This document shows positions 43,977 through 53,055 of a DNA stretch of 64,000 nucleotides, piece after piece. The notes under the pieces were generated by a model. That model saw only the letters and a program-made list of their open reading frames with translations, did no database searches and was not told the origin of the DNA. Numbering within the stretch: position 1 is the stretch's first letter; each line of letters opens with the position of its first letter. This DNA is from Streptosporangium canum. GTDB lineage: Bacteria; Actinomycetota; Actinomycetes; Streptosporangiales; Streptosporangiaceae. Both the position numbers and the translations under genes were made by a program. The stretch spans positions 62,001-126,000 of the forward strand of contig NZ_FOQY01000020.1 in the NCBI RefSeq assembly GCF_900113865.1, given 5' to 3'.

Positions 43977-44775
43977 GCAGCCGGAGCGGGACGGCGAGTG
44001 ACCTGGCGATCCTCCGGCCCGCCGCCCGGTGGGCGAGCCAGGAGCGGCCGTAGGGGTCGGGGATGTCGGGCCGGTCCACCTGGACCAGCCCGCGCAGCGC
44101 GCGCACCTCGGCGACCAGCGCACGGGCCCGCCGTACGGGGTCCTCGTGGCGGCCGACCGCGCCGGCCGGCACGGCCCGGGCCAGCGCGCCGAACTCGGCG
44201 ATGGTGAAGGCCCGGGTGACCGCCGGGAGATGTCCGGCCACCGACTCGGCACGGTGCTCGGTGGTGGCCGTCAGCACGAGGTCGGCGGCGGCCAGCAGGT
44301 CGGGGGTCAACCGGCGGGAGACGAACCCGCCGGGATCGCCGCCGAGCCGGACCAGCACGCGCCGCGTCCGCTCGGCCATCTGCCTGCCCGGCTCGGCCCG
44401 GGTGCCGGCGCTGATCACCTGAAGCGCCGGGCACGGCCCCAGGACCGACCGGGTCAGCCGTTCCGCCAGCGGAGAGCGGCAGAGATTGCCCGTGCAGACG
44501 TACAGGATGCGGAACCGGGGCTCCTCCCCCGGTCCGTCCCCCGGACTACCCGGACTACCGGCCCCGTCCAGTCCGTTCCCGGAACCACGCAGCCCGTCCC
44601 TTGGACCGTCCGGCGCCTTCCCCGGAGCACCCGGATCACCGGTCCCGTTTCCCGGATCATCCGGCGCGGGGAGTGTCCGCGCCTCCCTCCAGCACCGGTG
44701 GCCGCAGTTCTCGTGCCCGGCCGGCGTGGGATCGATGGACGGACCGGTCTCAGCGGTCCGCGGTGCGCCTTCCAT
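43936..44775 (-). CDS. Low-molecular-weight protein tyrosine phosphatase (Wzb/Ptp-like) with N-terminal extension
   Basis: A 279-residue protein. The LMW-PTP domain begins at about 86: catalytic loop VCTGNLCRS with nucleophile C94 and R100, and the general-acid Asp in DIPDPYGRS (about 247). About 85 extra N-terminal residues are a Gly/Pro/Asp-rich disordered tract encoded by repetitive DNA, which is unusual for a family of about 150 residues. A shorter start is possible. It is the natural antagonist of the BY-kinase. Their genes converge and overlap by 41 bp, so its last 13 residues are encoded opposite the end of the kinase gene. Confidence 0.85.
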   Translation of the reverse strand: MEGAPRTAETGPSIDPTPAGHENCGHRCWREARTLPAPDDPGNGTGDPGAPGKAPDGPRDGLRGSGNGLDGAGSPGSPGDGPGEEPRFRILYVCTGNLCRSPLAERLTRSVLGPCPALQVISAGTRAEPGRQMAERTRRVLVRLGGDPGGFVSRRLTPDLLAAADLVLTATTEHRAESVAGHLPAVTRAFTIAEFGALARAVPAGAVGRHEDPVRRARALVAEVRALRGLVQVDRPDIPDPYGRSWLAHRAAGRRIARSLAVPLRLLTRSPASCPCACP

Positions 44776-44900
44776 GGGCGTGACGGTAGATCGCCTCCGG
44801 CGGCGATCCGCTCGCGGCGCGCCGCTGTTTACCCTTTGCTGCCGGTGACGGCGGCGCGGCCGGCGGCGGATCGCCCCGCCGCCGGTCGCGCCCCCCTCCG

Positions 44901-46664
44901 TCAGGGAGCGCAGCCCACCGTGTTCTCGATGATCCGGGTCTGCTGGGGGCGGACCAGCGGCTGCACCGGCACCAGCGGCGACTCGCTGGAAGAGGGTTCG
45001 GTCAGGTCGAACTCCAGCGTCCGCGACTGCCTGGGGGCGAACTCCAGCAGGGTGGAGTAGACGGGGTGGGACCGTTCTTCCTCCCTGATGACCGACGCCT
45101 CCTGTCCGTCGAGCCGCGCCGCGCTCATCCTCGTTCCGACCCCGGCGTACAGCGACACCCACAGCAGGTTGGAGCCTGGCCTGTGGCTGCGGTGCGGGGA
45201 GTCGAGCCGGTCGGTGACGTAGGTGGGCAGGCTTCCCCTCGGCACGTCGTTGGTGAGCCGGATGCGCACCGTCGCGGAGCGCGTCCTGCCCATGCACGGG
45301 CCCAGCTCGTAGTCGAGGGAGCGCTCCAGGTAGTAGTCGAGTTTGCCGCCGGCCGAGTTGTTGACCACCAGTCCCGCGAACGGTCCCGGCCGCTCCGGCA
45401 GCACGCCGCCGACGACGGTCGCCGACAGGCGTGACTGCTCGGCCCGCCGGCGGCTCCAGATCTGGATTCTGCGCTCCTCCACCATGCGGAACAGGACGGG
45501 AAGCAGCCGGGAGGGCTCCGTGAAAGACGAGGGCAGCGCCTCGCTGACAGCACCGGCGATCTTGATGAGGAACCGCTTGCGTGCCACAGGGTCGTCGTAT
45601 CGGGCATAGGCGGCGCGCTCGGTGAGGTCGACGACGTTCTCGGCGGTCACCGTCTCCCCGTCGGGGAGGGCGACCGGACCGATCACCTGCAGCAGGTAGG
45701 ACAGGCCCACCGGGTCGGTCGCCAGGGCGCCGTCCAGTCGCCGGTGGGTCTGCCGTTCCCACAGCCCGGTCCAGGTGGCCGCGGCGTACGGGAAATGCGG
45801 GGAGAGGTTGGAGATCGAGAGCAGCTTGGCCGCGCTCGGCCCGTAGCGCGCGCGAAAGTCCGGGCCGTGATCGGTCACCGGGGTCGGGCTCGCCTCGAGA
45901 CCTCCGTTGGAGGACAGCCGCCTGATGCCGATCTTGCCGTGGTCGGCCTCCAGGATGCCGAACGCGCCGACCAGGCCTCCGGTCCCCCGCGACTCGGCGT
46001 TGGTCTGGAACGCCAGGAAGTAGCGGCGGGGGCCGTCACTGCCCAGCATCGGAGGGAGCAGGGCGGCAGCGGTCGCGGCGTCGCCGAGCCAGCCCCGGAG
46101 CTGATCGACCTCCTGCAGCGCCGTGCCCCGCGCCTGGTCCAGCAGGTCGACGCCGGTGTCGGCCGGCGTGGCCGCCAGCCGGGAGCTCACCCGCGTGAGC
46201 CGGCCGGCCGCGTCCCGCAGGACCGGCGCGGCCGCGTCGAGATCCGCCAGCAGCCGTGGCACGTTGCCCAGGGAGTGCGTCTGCGCCGTGACGAACACCG
46301 CGGCGGTCCGCTGGACGGCGGCCAGCACATCGGTCAGTTCCGCTGCGCTCTCGGCCAGTCCGCGCACGGTCGTCGCGCCGTCCCCCACCAGCGGAACGTG
46401 CGTCATCATCGACCAGCAGGGGTCCTCGGTGAGCCGCCGCGCCTCGGCCGCGTGCCACCGGGCGTCCGCGATCGCCCGGCCCATCAGGGCGGGGTCGCGC
46501 GTGCTCGTCACCGCGCGTAGCCGCAGCAGCGCGCTCTTGGCCGCCTCCAGGTGCTCGCGCACGCCCAGGCCGAGATGGGCCGACCAGCCCCCGGCCAGTA
46601 CCACCACGGCGACGGGGGCCAGCAGGCCGGTTACGACGGCTCTGCGACGTCTTCTAGATGCCAC
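44901..46664 (-). CDS. DUF4012 protein, membrane-anchored
   Basis: A 587-residue protein with one N-terminal membrane helix (about 8-30) and a large extracellular part. It shows DUF4012 landmarks: LPPMLGSDGPRRYFLAFQTNAESRGTGGLVGAFGIL, FPYAAATWTGLWE and VTAENVVDLTERAAYARYDDP. Function is not known, but family members often occur in surface-polysaccharide loci and some are proposed to attach polymers, by analogy with LCP proteins. The GTG at 46664 overlaps the stop of the cysteine-rich LPXTG gene by 11 bases, so the two are translated together. Confidence 0.82.
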   Translation of the reverse strand: MASRRRRRAVVTGLLAPVAVVVLAGGWSAHLGLGVREHLEAAKSALLRLRAVTSTRDPALMGRAIADARWHAAEARRLTEDPCWSMMTHVPLVGDGATTVRGLAESAAELTDVLAAVQRTAAVFVTAQTHSLGNVPRLLADLDAAAPVLRDAAGRLTRVSSRLAATPADTGVDLLDQARGTALQEVDQLRGWLGDAATAAALLPPMLGSDGPRRYFLAFQTNAESRGTGGLVGAFGILEADHGKIGIRRLSSNGGLEASPTPVTDHGPDFRARYGPSAAKLLSISNLSPHFPYAAATWTGLWERQTHRRLDGALATDPVGLSYLLQVIGPVALPDGETVTAENVVDLTERAAYARYDDPVARKRFLIKIAGAVSEALPSSFTEPSRLLPVLFRMVEERRIQIWSRRRAEQSRLSATVVGGVLPERPGPFAGLVVNNSAGGKLDYYLERSLDYELGPCMGRTRSATVRIRLTNDVPRGSLPTYVTDRLDSPHRSHRPGSNLLWVSLYAGVGTRMSAARLDGQEASVIREEERSHPVYSTLLEFAPRQSRTLEFDLTEPSSSESPLVPVQPLVRPQQTRIIENTVGCAP

Positions 46665-47040
46665 TGGTGGATCGGCGGCGCCGTACGGCGATCAGGCTGG
46701 CGGCGGTTCCGGCGGCCAGCAGGCCGCCGCCCAGCGTGGCGACCGTCGCCACCGGTGCTCCCGTGAACGGCAGCTCCTTGACCGCATGGCAGCCGCCGCC
46801 GCAGCAGCTCTCCTCGCTGCAGCAGCTGTTGTTGTCGTCGTCGCAGTCGAAACCGTGGTCGAACGGGTCGGGACCGTTGTTGTTGTTATTGTTGTTGACC
46901 GGCCCCGGCGGATAGGGCGCCGAAACGACGGCGATCGCCGGCAGGCTGGTTTCGGCGGTGGCCATCGTGGCGGTCGCGAGCGCGAATCCACCTCCGATCG
47001 CCGCCGCTAGAAAAATAGATACCATCCGTTTTCTGGCCAT
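46654..47040 (-). CDS. Small cysteine-rich LPXTG (sortase-anchored) surface protein
   Basis: A 128-residue exported protein with signal peptide 1-29 (ending MATA), a run of seven asparagines at 49-55, and a cysteine-rich stretch at 66-84 with six Cys (66, 73, 74, 79, 80, 84) and Asp/Asn-rich spacing. The cell-wall sorting signal LPFTG (90-94) precedes a membrane helix (about 98-118) and RRRR tail. It would be fixed to peptidoglycan by sortase. GGGGGAG lies about 6 bases before the start. The Cys/Asp-rich block may bind metal or form disulfides. No known family is recognised. Confidence 0.88.
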   Translation of the reverse strand: MARKRMVSIFLAAAIGGGFALATATMATAETSLPAIAVVSAPYPPGPVNNNNNNNGPDPFDHGFDCDDDNNSCCSEESCCGGGCHAVKELPFTGAPVATVATLGGGLLAAGTAASLIAVRRRRSTSGI

Positions 47041-47316
47041 TTCAGACTCCCCCGTGGCGATGATTCAGGCCATGGCAAAATACCGCTCGGAATACGAGCG
47101 ACATGTCCACGGAACCCGTTATATCCCCCTCGGCATGAGGCGCCCTGTTCAGCTCACGGCCCTTACCGAACGATCACCCGCTGTTCTCCGACTTTTGACG
47201 CTGAACGTCCGGGCACGGCGGTCCCGTTCTCCGCACGTGGCAGGTCTTCACCGGAGGCCGCTCGCCGTCAACCGGCACGGCTCCGCCGGACGAGGCCGCA
47301 CGTGCGGAGAACGGGG
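47041..47316. other. Intergenic region with long inverted repeat
   Basis: A 16-bp perfect inverted repeat (47223-47238 and 47300-47315) encloses 61 bases. It ends one base before the stop codon of the sugar-dehydrogenase gene. A shorter dyad GCTCG-GAATA-CGAGC (about 47085-47099) is nearer the LPXTG gene. The rest shows nothing recognisable. Confidence 0.55.
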
Positions 47317-48504
47317 CTAGCGGGTGTCGGCCTCAAGCCTGTAGACGGGCCCGGCCAGGCTGAGCGCGTACAGCTCGCCGTCGTGATCCTCGCCGAAGGA
47401 GGAGAGCTGCTCGACCCTGCCCACCTCCCGCGCCTCGCGGGGCCGGTCGGCGGGGGCCGCCTTCACCCAGCCGGCGCAGAAGTCGCCGTAGAGGAACCGG
47501 CCGCGCAGGTCCGGGATCCGCGTGCCCCGGTAGACGTGGCCGGCGACGACCGAGCAGGTCCCGTCACGCCCCAGGGCGTATTCGGCGACGGGGTCGACCG
47601 CCCCGTCCGGCGGGGCCGCTCCCCGGAAGGGGTGGCCGCCCTCCCTGAGGTTCCAGCCGTAGTTGAGGCCGCCCTTCCCCCGGGGCTGGAAGTCGATCTC
47701 CTCCCAGGAGTTCTGCCCGACGTCGCCGATCCACATGTCCCCGGTCTTCCTGTCGAAGGAGAACCGCCAGGGGTTGCGCAGGCCGTAGGCCCAGATCTCG
47801 GGCCTGGCGCCCTTCCTGCCGGCGAACGGGTTGCCGGCGGGGACCTTGTACGGCGTGCCGCGCGGGTCGATCCTGAGGATCTTCCCCAGCCAGGTGCCCA
47901 GGTTCTGGCCGTTGCCCTGCGGGTCGCCCCCGCTGCCGCCGTCGCCCAGCGCGATGTAGAGGTGGCCGTCGGGTCCGAAGGCGAGCTGGCCGCCGTTGTG
48001 GTTGGGGTACGGCTGCCGCTGGACCAGCACGTCCCGGCGCGCGGTGGCCTTGCCACCGCCGAAGGCCCACTCCGTGACGTGGGTGTGCCCGTCGCGGTCG
48101 GTCCAGTCGAGGTAGAGGAAGTCGCCGCCGGGATGGAACGCCACCCCGAGCAGCCCCTGCTCGTTGCCCCGGCTGACCTCCCCGGAAAGGTCGACAACGG
48201 GATCCCCCGCGACCTCGCCGTCGGCTATCGCGCGCAGCCGCCCCGTCTGCTCGGCGACGTACAGGGTGGGATCGCCCTCGCGCAGGGCCATCGCCACCGG
48301 CATGTCCAGCTGGGCGATCTCGGTGAACCGGACCCGCGGGAGGGCGGCCCCCGTCTCCGGGGCGGGCTCCGCCCGCGAGGCCGTGGGGGCGGGGGCGGAC
48401 GGCGCGGCGGAGGCGGCGGGGTCGCCCGTGGAGCAGGCCACCAGCGCCGCGCCGAGCACGGCCAGCCCCATTCCGGCCCGGCAGGAGATCGGCACGGTCC
48501 TCAT
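47317..48504 (-). CDS. PQQ-type soluble sugar dehydrogenase lipoprotein (glucose/sorbosone dehydrogenase family)
   Basis: A 395-residue lipoprotein with lipobox LVAC (about 21-24) in MRTVPISCRAGMGLAVLGAALVACST-like order. The six-bladed beta-propeller shows the family motifs EQGLLGVAFHPGGDFLYLD, PYPNHNGGQLAFGPDGHLYIALGDGG, KILRIDPRGTPY, AYGLRNPWRFSFD, IGDVGQNSWEEID and NYGWNLREGGHPF. It would oxidise sugars outside the cell. Whether PQQ is used or made by this organism is not shown. I take ATG 48504; an in-frame start at 48594 adds an unlikely 30-residue N-terminus. Confidence 0.88.
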   Translation of the reverse strand: MRTVPISCRAGMGLAVLGAALVACSTGDPAASAAPSAPAPTASRAEPAPETGAALPRVRFTEIAQLDMPVAMALREGDPTLYVAEQTGRLRAIADGEVAGDPVVDLSGEVSRGNEQGLLGVAFHPGGDFLYLDWTDRDGHTHVTEWAFGGGKATARRDVLVQRQPYPNHNGGQLAFGPDGHLYIALGDGGSGGDPQGNGQNLGTWLGKILRIDPRGTPYKVPAGNPFAGRKGARPEIWAYGLRNPWRFSFDRKTGDMWIGDVGQNSWEEIDFQPRGKGGLNYGWNLREGGHPFRGAAPPDGAVDPVAEYALGRDGTCSVVAGHVYRGTRIPDLRGRFLYGDFCAGWVKAAPADRPREAREVGRVEQLSSFGEDHDGELYALSLAGPVYRLEADTR

Positions 48505-48621
48505 CCTCCAGTGATCGGCGACGTATCCATGATGTCCTGTACCGGGGTCCCGCGTTGAAGGTTCCCGGGCCGTGTCGGACGATCGGCCCCGCACCCTCGG
48601 GAAGCCCCGGGGAGCCGGGGG

Positions 48622-48675
48622 CCCGGAGAATCAGGGAGGCCCGGAGAGCCGGGGAGGCCCGGAGAGCCGGGGAGG
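48622..48675. repeat. 18-bp tandem repeat, three copies
   Basis: CCCGGAGAGCCGGGGAGG is repeated at 48640-48657 and 48658-48675, with a diverged copy at 48622-48639 and a partial fourth from 48676. It lies in the divergent gap between the sugar dehydrogenase and an SDR. Confidence 0.75.
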
Positions 48676-48732
48676 CCCGGAGCCGCGCCGGGGAGTTGCC
48701 GGATCCGGCGGCGCTGTCTCTAGACTGCACGC

Positions 48733-49485
48733 ATGCCCACCGCACTGATCACGGGCGCGACCGCCGGCATCGGCGCCGCGTTCGCCCGCCGCCTGGCCGC
48801 CGACGGTTTCTCCCTCGTACTCGTCGCCCGCGACGAGAAGCGCCTGGCCGGCTCCGCCGAGGCGTTGCGCCTGCGCTACGGGGTGAGGGTCGAGGTGCTC
48901 CCCGCCGACCTGGCCGCCGAGGAAGGCTTGACGGCGGTCGAGGCGCGGCTGCGCGAGGGGGGCGACCTGCTGGTCAACAACGCGGGCTTCGGCCATCCGG
49001 GCGGCTTCCTCGACGTCCCGGTCGCCGACGAGCTGCGGATGCTGAAGGTGCACTGCGAGGCGGTGCTGCGGCTGACGCTGGCCGCGCTGCCGGGGATGCG
49101 GAAGCGTGACCGGGGAGCGGTGGTCAACGTGGCGTCGGTGGCGGCGTTCTTCACCCGGGGCACCTACAGCGCGTCCAAGGCGTGGGTCGTCAACTTCAGC
49201 GAGTCCGTCGCGTCGGAGCTGACCGGCACCCGCGTGCGGGTGATGGCCCTGTGTCCGGGGTTCGTCCGGACCGAGTTCCACGACCGCGCCTCGATGGACA
49301 CCTCCGGCATCCCCGGCTTCCTGTGGCTCTCGGCGGACAACGTGGTGGACGAGGCCATGCGCGACCTGGCCCGCGGCAGGCGGGTGAGCATCCCCGACAT
49401 CCGCTACAAGGCCATCGTCGGAGTGGGCAGGCTGATCCCCCGCGGCCTCGCCGGCGAGGTCTCCCGCCGCCTCGGCCGCCGGTAG
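48733..49485 (+). CDS. Short-chain dehydrogenase/reductase
   Basis: A 250-residue classical SDR. TGATAGIG (7-14), NNAG (82-85), S in VNVASVAAF, and Y145/K149 in YSASK are all present. The start at ATG 48733 gives the expected N-terminus, with no strong Shine-Dalgarno, and a promoter may lie in CTAGACTGCACGC, just upstream. Relatives are annotated as general oxidoreductases. Substrate unknown. It converges with msiK and shares the hairpin at 49530-49564. Confidence 0.88.
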   Translation: MPTALITGATAGIGAAFARRLAADGFSLVLVARDEKRLAGSAEALRLRYGVRVEVLPADLAAEEGLTAVEARLREGGDLLVNNAGFGHPGGFLDVPVADELRMLKVHCEAVLRLTLAALPGMRKRDRGAVVNVASVAAFFTRGTYSASKAWVVNFSESVASELTGTRVRVMALCPGFVRTEFHDRASMDTSGIPGFLWLSADNVVDEAMRDLARGRRVSIPDIRYKAIVGVGRLIPRGLAGEVSRRLGRR

Positions 49486-49529
49486 GGCCGACGCGGGACG
49501 ACCCGCGCCACGGCTCGGAGACGCGGAAA

Positions 49530-49564
49530 GGCCCGCGCCACGGGAGGGGGTCGTGGCGCGGGCC
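49530..49564. terminator. Bidirectional hairpin terminator
   Basis: Perfect 13-bp arms (49530-49542 and 49552-49564) with a 9-base loop, between the SDR and msiK stop codons. Confidence 0.85.
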
Positions 49565-49584
49565 GGTCCGGTCAACGGGGTTGG

Positions 49585-50805
<1,221 letters not shown>

Positions 50806-50849
50806 GGAGAGTCCTTAGCGCCTCGGGCCAACCCCGTGTTCACCCGATG

Positions 50850-50863
50850 TGGATACGTTTTCA
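50850..50863. promoter_or_regulatory. LacI-type operator O1, at the msiK start site
   Basis: TGGATACGTTTTCA, an imperfect palindrome around CG (two mismatched pairs), lies just downstream of the msiK -10 and should cover the transcription start. Confidence 0.5.
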
Positions 50864-50866
50864 TGC

Positions 50867-50895
50867 ATCTCACCGGAAACGGACATGCGTGTCAA
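50867..50895 (-). promoter_or_regulatory. Predicted msiK promoter
   Basis: On the minus strand TTGACA (50895-50890) and TGAGAT (50872-50867) are separated by exactly 17 bases, one of the best sigma-70-type promoters in the window. The leader to the msiK ATG would be about 55 bases. Confidence 0.65.
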
Positions 50896-50969
50896 GAGCA
50901 GATCTGGTTCTTCCTCGTCAGCGGGGCCGCTGTTATCTCTTCGCGCTGGATCGGCTACAGAAAATATGA

Positions 50970-50983
50970 TGGAATCGTTTCCA
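50970..50983. promoter_or_regulatory. LacI-type operator O2, over the lacI-type gene start
   Basis: TGGAATCGTTTCCA, one mismatch from a perfect CG-centred palindrome, directly follows a TATGAT -10 (50965-50970) and ends in the A of the regulator ATG. Autoregulation is likely. The two operators are exactly 120 bp apart. Confidence 0.6.
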
Positions 50984-51981
50984 TGAACATGCGTCGTACG
51001 ACCATCAAGGACGTCGCCGAGGCAGCGGGGGTCGGGGTCGCCACGGTGTCACGGGTTCTGTCCGGCGGCTCGGCGAGCCCCGAGACCAGGGAGCGGGTGC
51101 TGACCGTCGCGGCCCAGCTCGACTACCGGCCCAGCGCGCTCGGCCGCAACCTGCGCCAGCAGCGCTCGGGCGGGATCGGGCTGCTGCTGCCCGACATCAC
51201 CGACACCTTCTACGGCCGCCTGGCCGACGGCGTGCTCGCCTGCGCGCGCTCGGCGGGCGAGCCGGTGATCCTGGGCGCCACCGGCGACGACCCGGAGCGC
51301 GAGGCCGAGCTGATCGGCATGCTGCTGGAGCAGGGCGTGGACCGGGTGATCGCGGTCCCCTCCGGGGACGGGGAGACGTGGGCGCCCACCCTGCGTGCCG
51401 GGCTCACCACGGTGTTCGCGCACCGCCTGGCGGCCGGGCGCGACGACGTGCCCGCGGTCCTGGCCGACGACCGCGCGGGCGTGCGCACCGCCGTCGACTA
51501 TCTGACCGGGCTGGGCCACCGCCGGATCGCCTATCTCGGCGGTCCGGGGCAGGAGCAGCGCCTGTCCGTCTTCCGGCAGGCCCTGGGCGCCCTGGTGGAC
51601 GAGGATCTCATCGTCTCCGCGCGCGGCAGCCGGGACTCCGCCTACGCGGTCGCCGCCGGACTCTTCCAGCGCCGGCCCGACCTGACCGCTGTGCTGGCCG
51701 GGGGCAACCTGCTGGGCGAGGCGGCCGTGCTCGCCGCCAGGGAGCTGGATCTGCGGGTGCCCAGGGACCTGTCACTGATCATGTTCGATGACGTGCCCTG
51801 GGCCGAGCTGTGCTCCCCGCCGCTGACCGTGATCGCCCAGCCCGCGCAGGACATCGGCTACCGCGCGGCCGAGCTGGTGCTGCGTGCCGGACCACGGCGT
51901 CCGCGCAGCGTGCTGCTGCCCACCGAGCTGATGGTCAGGGGCAGTTGCGCCCCTAGAGGGATTTCTCGATCGCCGCGGTGA
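50983..51981 (+). CDS. LacI-family transcriptional regulator
   Basis: A 332-residue repressor. The helix-turn-helix and hinge (TIKDVAEAAGVGVATVSRVLSG, then YRPSALGRNLR) occupy about 1-60, and the periplasmic-binding-like effector domain follows (GIGLLLPDITDTFYGRLADGV, GHRRIAYLGGP, LIMFDDVPWAELCSPPLTV). The TATGAT box 12-17 bases upstream predicts a leaderless or near-leaderless transcript from ATG 50983 or 50989. It probably represses itself and msiK in answer to a sugar. The 3' end overlaps the converging glutathione peroxidase gene by 29 bp. Confidence 0.92.
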   Translation: MNMRRTTIKDVAEAAGVGVATVSRVLSGGSASPETRERVLTVAAQLDYRPSALGRNLRQQRSGGIGLLLPDITDTFYGRLADGVLACARSAGEPVILGATGDDPEREAELIGMLLEQGVDRVIAVPSGDGETWAPTLRAGLTTVFAHRLAAGRDDVPAVLADDRAGVRTAVDYLTGLGHRRIAYLGGPGQEQRLSVFRQALGALVDEDLIVSARGSRDSAYAVAAGLFQRRPDLTAVLAGGNLLGEAAVLAARELDLRVPRDLSLIMFDDVPWAELCSPPLTVIAQPAQDIGYRAAELVLRAGPRRPRSVLLPTELMVRGSCAPRGISRSPR

Positions 51982-52438
51982 GGGCGGGGTCCCCGGGCTC
52001 GACGGCCGGGCGGAAGCGGGCCAGCACCTCCCCCTCACGCGAGACCAGGAACTTCTCGAAGTTCCACTGGACGTCGCCGGCCTGCCCGTCGGGGTCGGGC
52101 GCCTGGGTGAGCGAGGCGTAGAGGGGGTGCCGGCCCTCGCCGTTGACGTCCGTCTTGGCGAGCAGCGGGAAGTCCACCCCGTAGGTGGTGGAGCAGAACT
52201 CCTGGATCTCCTCCGCACTGCCCGGCTCCTGGCCCATGAACTGGTTGCAGGGCACGCCGACGACGGCGAGGCCCCTGTCGGCGTAGGCGCGGTGGAGCTC
52301 GGCGAGGCCGGCGTACTGCGGGGTGAGGCCGCATCGGGAAGCCACGTTCACGATCAGGACCGCCCTGTCGCCCGCCAGCTCGGCCAGCGTGGTGGGGGCG
52401 TCGGAAAGAGTTCGCACTGGGATATCACGGATGCTCAT
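51953..52438 (-). CDS. Glutathione-peroxidase-family thiol peroxidase
   Basis: A 161-residue GPx-fold protein. The peroxidatic Cys is C36 in VNVASRCGLTPQY (Cys rather than Sec), with GVPCNQFMGQEPGSAEEI and WNFEKFLV supplying the Gln and Trp/Asn of the catalytic tetrad. Bacterial Cys-GPx enzymes usually take electrons from thioredoxin, and mycothiol-type actinobacteria lack glutathione, so peroxide reduction by thioredoxin is likely. ATG 52438 gives the standard start. Expressed alone. Confidence 0.92.
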   Translation of the reverse strand: MSIRDIPVRTLSDAPTTLAELAGDRAVLIVNVASRCGLTPQYAGLAELHRAYADRGLAVVGVPCNQFMGQEPGSAEEIQEFCSTTYGVDFPLLAKTDVNGEGRHPLYASLTQAPDPDGQAGDVQWNFEKFLVSREGEVLARFRPAVEPGDPALTAAIEKSL

Positions 52439-52659
52439 GATCTGCACCCTAATCGTCTTGTCACGTTTGGGAGTTATGACGCCCAGAGAATGAAATGTGA
52501 TGGATGCCATAGGTGAGACGCCGAGCCCCTCACCAGGCACTTGATCTTTTTCTAACCGATCTTTGACAGAGACCTCGACAAGCGCTGTCGACTGGTCTGC
52601 CCGGAGCCGCTGGGGCATCGTGTCGGCCGTCCCTCGATCCCAGCGAAAGGCGATCCCCT

Positions 52660-53055
52660 ATGCCGACGCTACGCCGTACCAGCGTGCTGCTGGTCACCTC
52701 GGCGCTCGCCGTCAGCACCACCGCCACGGTCGCTCAGGCCTCCTCCTCCGCACGGCAGGGCAACAAGGCCATCGCCGCGCCCATGGTGTCCGCACGAGGC
52801 TGGACCAAGAGCCAGTTCGGCTGCCTCAGCCGGCTATGGACCCGGGAGAGCAACTGGAACCACCGAGCACACAACCGCCACTCCGGCGCCTACGGCATCC
52901 CCCAGGCGCTGCCCGGCGGGAAGATGGCCAGCGCCGGCCGGGACTGGCGCACCAACCCCAGAACCCAGATCAAATGGGGTCTGACCTACATCAAAAAGCG
53001 CTACGGTTCGCCGTGTGGAGCGTGGGCGCATTTCCATTCACGCGGCTGGTACTAG
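52660..53055 (+). CDS. Small secreted lytic-transglycosylase-like protein 1
   Basis: A 131-residue exported protein. The signal peptide is about 1-27 (ending VAQA). An SLT-like domain of about 85 residues follows, with the catalytic Glu in LWTRESNWNHRAHN, SGAYGIPQALPGGKM, WRTNPRTQIKWGLTYI and a final CGAW...GWY. Such small actinobacterial proteins resemble resuscitation-promoting or transglycosylase domains that cut peptidoglycan. It starts at ATG 52660 behind GAAAGG. A closely related copy follows after 327 bp. Confidence 0.85.
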   Translation: MPTLRRTSVLLVTSALAVSTTATVAQASSSARQGNKAIAAPMVSARGWTKSQFGCLSRLWTRESNWNHRAHNRHSGAYGIPQALPGGKMASAGRDWRTNPRTQIKWGLTYIKKRYGSPCGAWAHFHSRGWY

